Source of the DNA: Actinomyces naeslundii
GTDB lineage: Bacteria > Actinomycetota > Actinomycetes > Actinomycetales > Actinomycetaceae
Assembly (NCBI RefSeq): GCF_001956585.1
Contig: NZ_MSRR01000006.1
Span: 62,001 to 126,000, forward strand
DNA: 64,000 nt
Direction: 5' to 3'
In this document: piece by piece, positions 61,298-64,000 of the stretch
Layout: each line of letters starts with the position of its first letter
Numbering within the stretch: the first letter of the stretch is position 1
Translations under genes and position numbers: made by a program
Notes under the pieces: model-generated
What the model saw: the letters and a program-made list of their open reading frames with translations, nothing else
Database searches by the model: none
Told to the model about the DNA's origin: nothing

Positions 61298-62773
61298 GTG
61301 CCTAATCTTCTGCCCAGCGCCCTCAGAGACGCAGTCGACCTCGCTGAGGCCGACCTCGACTGGATCCACCAGCTGGTGGCCGACTGGCAGCTGATCGCGG
61401 ACCTGTCCACCTCCGACCTGGTCCTGTGGGTGCGCACCCGCGCGGGGCGCTTCATCGCCGCCGGGCACACCCGCCCCTCAGGCGGAACCACTGTCCACCT
61501 CGAGGACGTTATCGGGCGACGCATGCCCGCCTCACGTGAGGCCATGGCCCTGGAGTCGCTGAGCACCGCCCAGATCCAGGACGCCGCCGAGCCGTACTGG
61601 ACCGGCACCGCCGCGGTCCAGGAGGAGTACATCCCGGTTGTCCACGCCGGCACACCGATCGCGGTCGTCACCCGGGAGACCTCGGTGGGCGTCATCCGAG
61701 GAGGACGTATCGTCGAGCGGGAGATGGAGGAGATCGCCGACGTCCTGTGCCAGATGACCGCAGTGGGAGACTTCCCCATTCAGGGTGCCGGCACCACGAT
61801 CCGCCATGGAACTCCTCGTGTGTCCGACGGCGTTCTGCGTCTGGACGAGGAGGGACGGATCGTCTACGTCAGCCCTAACGGGCGTTCCTGCTTCCACCGC
61901 CTGGGCATCGAGGGCGAGATGGAGGGCATCCAGCTCGCCGAGGCCGTCACCTCGATCATTCCGGCTCGCACCCCCGTCGATGAGACTCTGGCCGTGGTCC
62001 TCATGGGGCGGCAGGCCTGGCTCACCGAGGTCGAGGTCGGAGGCGTGTTCCTCTCGCTGCGCTCCATCCCTCTGGCACTGAACGGGCGCCGCTCCGGGGC
62101 GGCTCTCCTGGTCCGTGACGTCACCGAGGTGCGCCGGCGCGAGCAGGTCCTGCTCAACAAGGACGCCACCATCCGCGAGGTTCACCACCGGGTCAAGAAC
62201 AACCTGCAGACCGTCTCGGCGCTGCTGCGGATGCAGGCACGTCGCGCCTCGAACGAGGAGACCCGCCAGGCCCTGTCCGAGGCCGAGCGGCGCGTGACCA
62301 CCATCGCCACCGTTCACGACGCCTTGAGCCATAACGTCAATGAGCGGGTGGACTTCGACGACGTCTTCTCCTCCGTCCTGCGCATGGCGGCGGTCGTGGC
62401 CTCACCGACCGGGCAGGTCAGCACCGTTCTGGAGGGCTCGTTCGGCGTTGTCGACGCGGACACTGCCCAGGCCCTGGCCACCGTGCTGGCCGAGCTGGTC
62501 ACCAACGCCGTCGAGCACGGGCTCGACGGACGTGACGGCCGAGTGACGGTCAAGGCATGCCGTGACGAGGATCGGCTCGAGGTTCACGTCATGGACGATG
62601 GTGCCGGCCTGTCTCCGGATACTCTCATGACCGGTCTGGGAACACGGATCGTCACCACACTTGTGCGCGGAGAACTGCGTGGGAGCATCGACTGGCAGTC
62701 TTTGAGCGGAGGAGGTACTGACGTCGTCATCCACGCTCGTCTTAACCAGAGGGCTGCCAGGAGTGACGCCTGA
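61298..62773 (+). CDS. pdtaS: PdtaS-like sensor histidine kinase
   Basis: 491 residues, cytoplasmic. An N-terminal GAF-like HisK sensor (about 1-150), a PAS domain (about 170-280) and the HisKA_2/HATPase unit. The phospho-accepting site is H297 in V-H-H-R-V-K-N-N-L-Q. The ATPase N-box is E-L-V-T-N-A-V-E-H-G and the G-box D-D-G-A-G-L. In mycobacteria PdtaS with PdtaR controls RNA-binding antitermination. The partner PdtaR is not in the window. Its convergent neighbour is whiB1, as in mycobacteria (Rv3219-Rv3220c). Confidence 0.9.
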   Translation: MPNLLPSALRDAVDLAEADLDWIHQLVADWQLIADLSTSDLVLWVRTRAGRFIAAGHTRPSGGTTVHLEDVIGRRMPASREAMALESLSTAQIQDAAEPYWTGTAAVQEEYIPVVHAGTPIAVVTRETSVGVIRGGRIVEREMEEIADVLCQMTAVGDFPIQGAGTTIRHGTPRVSDGVLRLDEEGRIVYVSPNGRSCFHRLGIEGEMEGIQLAEAVTSIIPARTPVDETLAVVLMGRQAWLTEVEVGGVFLSLRSIPLALNGRRSGAALLVRDVTEVRRREQVLLNKDATIREVHHRVKNNLQTVSALLRMQARRASNEETRQALSEAERRVTTIATVHDALSHNVNERVDFDDVFSSVLRMAAVVASPTGQVSTVLEGSFGVVDADTAQALATVLAELVTNAVEHGLDGRDGRVTVKACRDEDRLEVHVMDDGAGLSPDTLMTGLGTRIVTTLVRGELRGSIDWQSLSGGGTDVVIHARLNQRAARSDA

Positions 62774-62813
62774 CCGTTCGATACCTGGCTATCGAATACA
62801 TCGACATCAATAA

Positions 62814-62849
62814 AACGGCGTTCGCACGTTTACTCGTGCGAACGCCGTT
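62814..62849. terminator. Strong bidirectional hairpin terminator between pdtaS and whiB1
   Basis: A perfect 15-bp stem (AACGGCGTTCGCACG and its complement) with a 6-base loop. On the minus strand it is followed by TTTTATTG, a good T-tract for whiB1. Confidence 0.85.
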
Positions 62850-62871
62850 GCGTGAAGAACTTGATCGGCTT

Positions 62872-63120
62872 TCAGGACGACCGGCGGGCGCGAGCTGCGC
62901 GACGCTTGAGAGAACGACGCTCGTCCTCGCTCATGCCGCCCCAGACTCCGGCATCCTGACCGTTCTCCAGAGCCCACTTCAGGCAGGTGTCCACTACCTC
63001 GCAACGGCCGCACACCTCTTTGGCCTTGGCGATCTGGGCGATAGCGGGACCGGTGTTTCCTACGGGGAAGAAGAGCTCAGGGTCGACGGTGAGACATGCG
63101 GCTTGGCTGCGCCAGTCCAT
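62872..63120 (-). CDS. whiB1: WhiB1-type iron-sulfur transcriptional regulator
   Basis: 82 residues from ATG 63120 (AAGGGGG upstream); an in-frame ATG at 63141 adds seven residues but loses the ribosome site. Four cluster ligands C9, C37, C40 and C46 (C-x2-C-x5-C) bind a [4Fe-4S] cluster. G58-V-W-G-G begins the turn before the basic R-R-S-L-K-R-R-A-A-R tail. The sequence D-P-E-L-F-F-P-V-G-N-T-G-P-A matches WhiB1, an NO-sensitive regulator that binds the primary sigma factor in mycobacteria. Confidence 0.95.
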   Translation of the reverse strand: MDWRSQAACLTVDPELFFPVGNTGPAIAQIAKAKEVCGRCEVVDTCLKWALENGQDAGVWGGMSEDERRSLKRRAARARRSS

Positions 63121-63326
63121 AAGGGCCCCCTTCAAGGTCATCAGTCACGCAGCTATCGCAGGCTCGGCTTGTCAGAGCTCGGCGGCCACGTCCGAGAACA
63201 ACTTTCACACGCAGGGGGGCGGTGGGCAAGACTTCGATCGTGAGACCTGTGCCGATGCCCTGTCGTGATCCTCACAAGGGACTGGCATGTTGAGATAATG
63301 CCACTTTCCTTCATTGAGAATGCCTG

Positions 63327-64000
63327 TTAAACAGGGTGTTCAATAGGGAGGCCGTTGTTTTCAGGGCGGGGCAACACGATCTGAATCGGCAGACACGTTC
63401 CGCGATAGACGAGTGCCCCGCGTCCGGGAAGCGTCATCGCCCTCGGGTCGGTGACGGTTCTCAAGGACATTCCTGCGGCCTGATCGGCATGCCGCAGACC
63501 GGGCCACAGCACGACGAGCGCCTCGCGCTCACGCAACGTCGAGATCGCGCCTCGAAAGGTGGCGGCGACCTTCTCCGTTGAGGCTGACGCCAGGACTACC
63601 TCCGAGTGCGCCAGGGCGGTCTCCACGTGACTGGTGGTGGCGGCGTCCGCCAGATCCAGGTCATCGACGACGAGGACGTCTGGGGTGAGTACCTGGGCCA
63701 GCGCCCGCAGTGCCGTGGAACGCCCCGAGCCGGGTGGCCCGGCGACCAGGACGCTGGTGTGCTCCGGAAGCGCGACGGGAGCCGCCGCATCCCCTCCCAC
63801 CGCCCAGGTGCCGCTGGGCACCTGCTCCCAGGTGATCCGTGCCGGTAGCGGCTCGAGCTTCAAGGCGGAGCGGCGGGCGCTGTCGGGGCGGGACGCAGTG
63901 GGGCCCTTGCGCAGGATGATCTGGCAGGCAGTCGTGTCCGCCCCGTCCAGGATGACTCCTCGCCCCGCTAGGCCACCGGTCACCACTCCGCGGGGAAGCC
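63327..64000 (-). CDS. FtsK/SpoIIIE-type ATPase, C-terminal part (5' end outside window)
   Basis: At least 224 residues, open to the window edge; GTG 63986 is in frame but the sequence (L-P-R-G before it) reads as continuing. It is the last ATPase-like domain of a large FtsK/SpoIIIE family protein: L-P-G/R-R-G-V/I, then P-L-P-A-R-I-T-W near residue 46, a degenerate P-loop G-P-P-G-S-G-R-S-T near residue 84 (Arg replacing Lys) and V-V-D-D-L-D-L as a Walker B-like strand. Such triple-domain forms occur in EccC of type VII secretion and related translocases; which one cannot be told here. Confidence 0.7.
   Translation of the reverse strand, partial: LPRGVVTGGLAGRGVILDGADTTACQIILRKGPTASRPDSARRSALKLEPLPARITWEQVPSGTWAVGGDAAAPVALPEHTSVLVAGPPGSGRSTALRALAQVLTPDVLVVDDLDLADAATTSHVETALAHSEVVLASASTEKVAATFRGAISTLREREALVVLWPGLRHADQAAGMSLRTVTDPRAMTLPGRGALVYRGTCLPIQIVLPRPENNGLPIEHPV

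Noticed and set aside
63323-63335. Palindrome CCTGTT-A-AACAGG at the end of the FtsK-like gene
   Set aside because: It contains the stop codon itself and is too short to separate a terminator from chance.

Overview
The window looks like chromosome of a high-GC Gram-positive actinobacterium, most likely Actinomyces or a close relative. WhiB1, a PdtaS-type histidine kinase, DUF3117, DUF2505 and an LAxTG-type surface protein are actinobacterial hallmarks. There is no integrase, transposase, CRISPR array, rRNA or tRNA that I can see. Nearly all genes are GC-rich with C/G third positions. The clear exception is a more AT-rich island at about 35.3-38.5 kb.

Layout. 0-3.6 kb: a 2H phosphoesterase, a YihY/BrkB membrane protein, a small two-helix membrane protein and mannose-1-phosphate guanylyltransferase. 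4.2-13.4 kb: a nucleoside uptake and catabolism block made of a BMP-type lipoprotein, a double ATPase, two permeases, cytidine deaminase, thymidine phosphorylase, an unexpected C39-like Cys/His protein, a VOC protein and deoxyribose-phosphate aldolase. 13.4-17.4 kb: a Zn/Mn-type ABC importer whose promoter contains a perfect 20-bp palindrome. 17.7-28.7 kb: a phosphohexomutase/phosphopentomutase-family enzyme, a LOG-like protein, DUF3117, then a conserved actinobacterial run (O-methyltransferase, TatB, Mrp, DUF1003, MgtE-N/CBS protein, Gsp17M-like protein), a TIM-barrel isomerase, and a CDF exporter with its ArsR regulator. 28.8-35 kb: Xaa-Pro aminopeptidase, a Gfo/Idh oxidoreductase, a PHP phosphoesterase, MarC and a DEAD-box helicase.

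35.3-38.5 kb is the most interesting part. It holds a small secreted protein with two C-terminal cysteines, an ABC ATPase, a polytopic protein with an extracytoplasmic C-terminal domain, and a second membrane protein. All are tightly packed or overlapping, atypical in base composition, and sit between the helicase and a ferritin-like gene that are usually close neighbours in actinobacteria. I read it as a horizontally acquired secreted-factor/ABC cassette of unknown function, possibly bacteriocin-like.

38.6-49.3 kb: ferritin-like protein, an LAQTG surface protein, an RCC1/BLIP-II-like membrane protein, CsbD, an NCS1 permease overlapping purine nucleoside phosphorylase, a divergent SnoaL/TetR pair with two palindromic operators, fumarase, a tannase-like lipoprotein and DUF1304. 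49.4-64 kb: two paralogous DeoR regulators, each divergent from a small gene and sharing a 19-bp promoter motif, an MDR oxidoreductase, an osmoprotectant ABC importer, an NAD(P)-binding/HxlR pair, DHFR-thymidylate synthase-EcsC-like, OsmC, DUF2505, the PdtaS-like kinase, WhiB1 and the 3' end of an FtsK/SpoIIIE-type ATPase.

A recurring feature is a -10 hexamer (TAnnnT) placed 6-7 bases before the start codon. At least eleven genes show it with no Shine-Dalgarno sequence, which implies common leaderless transcription.
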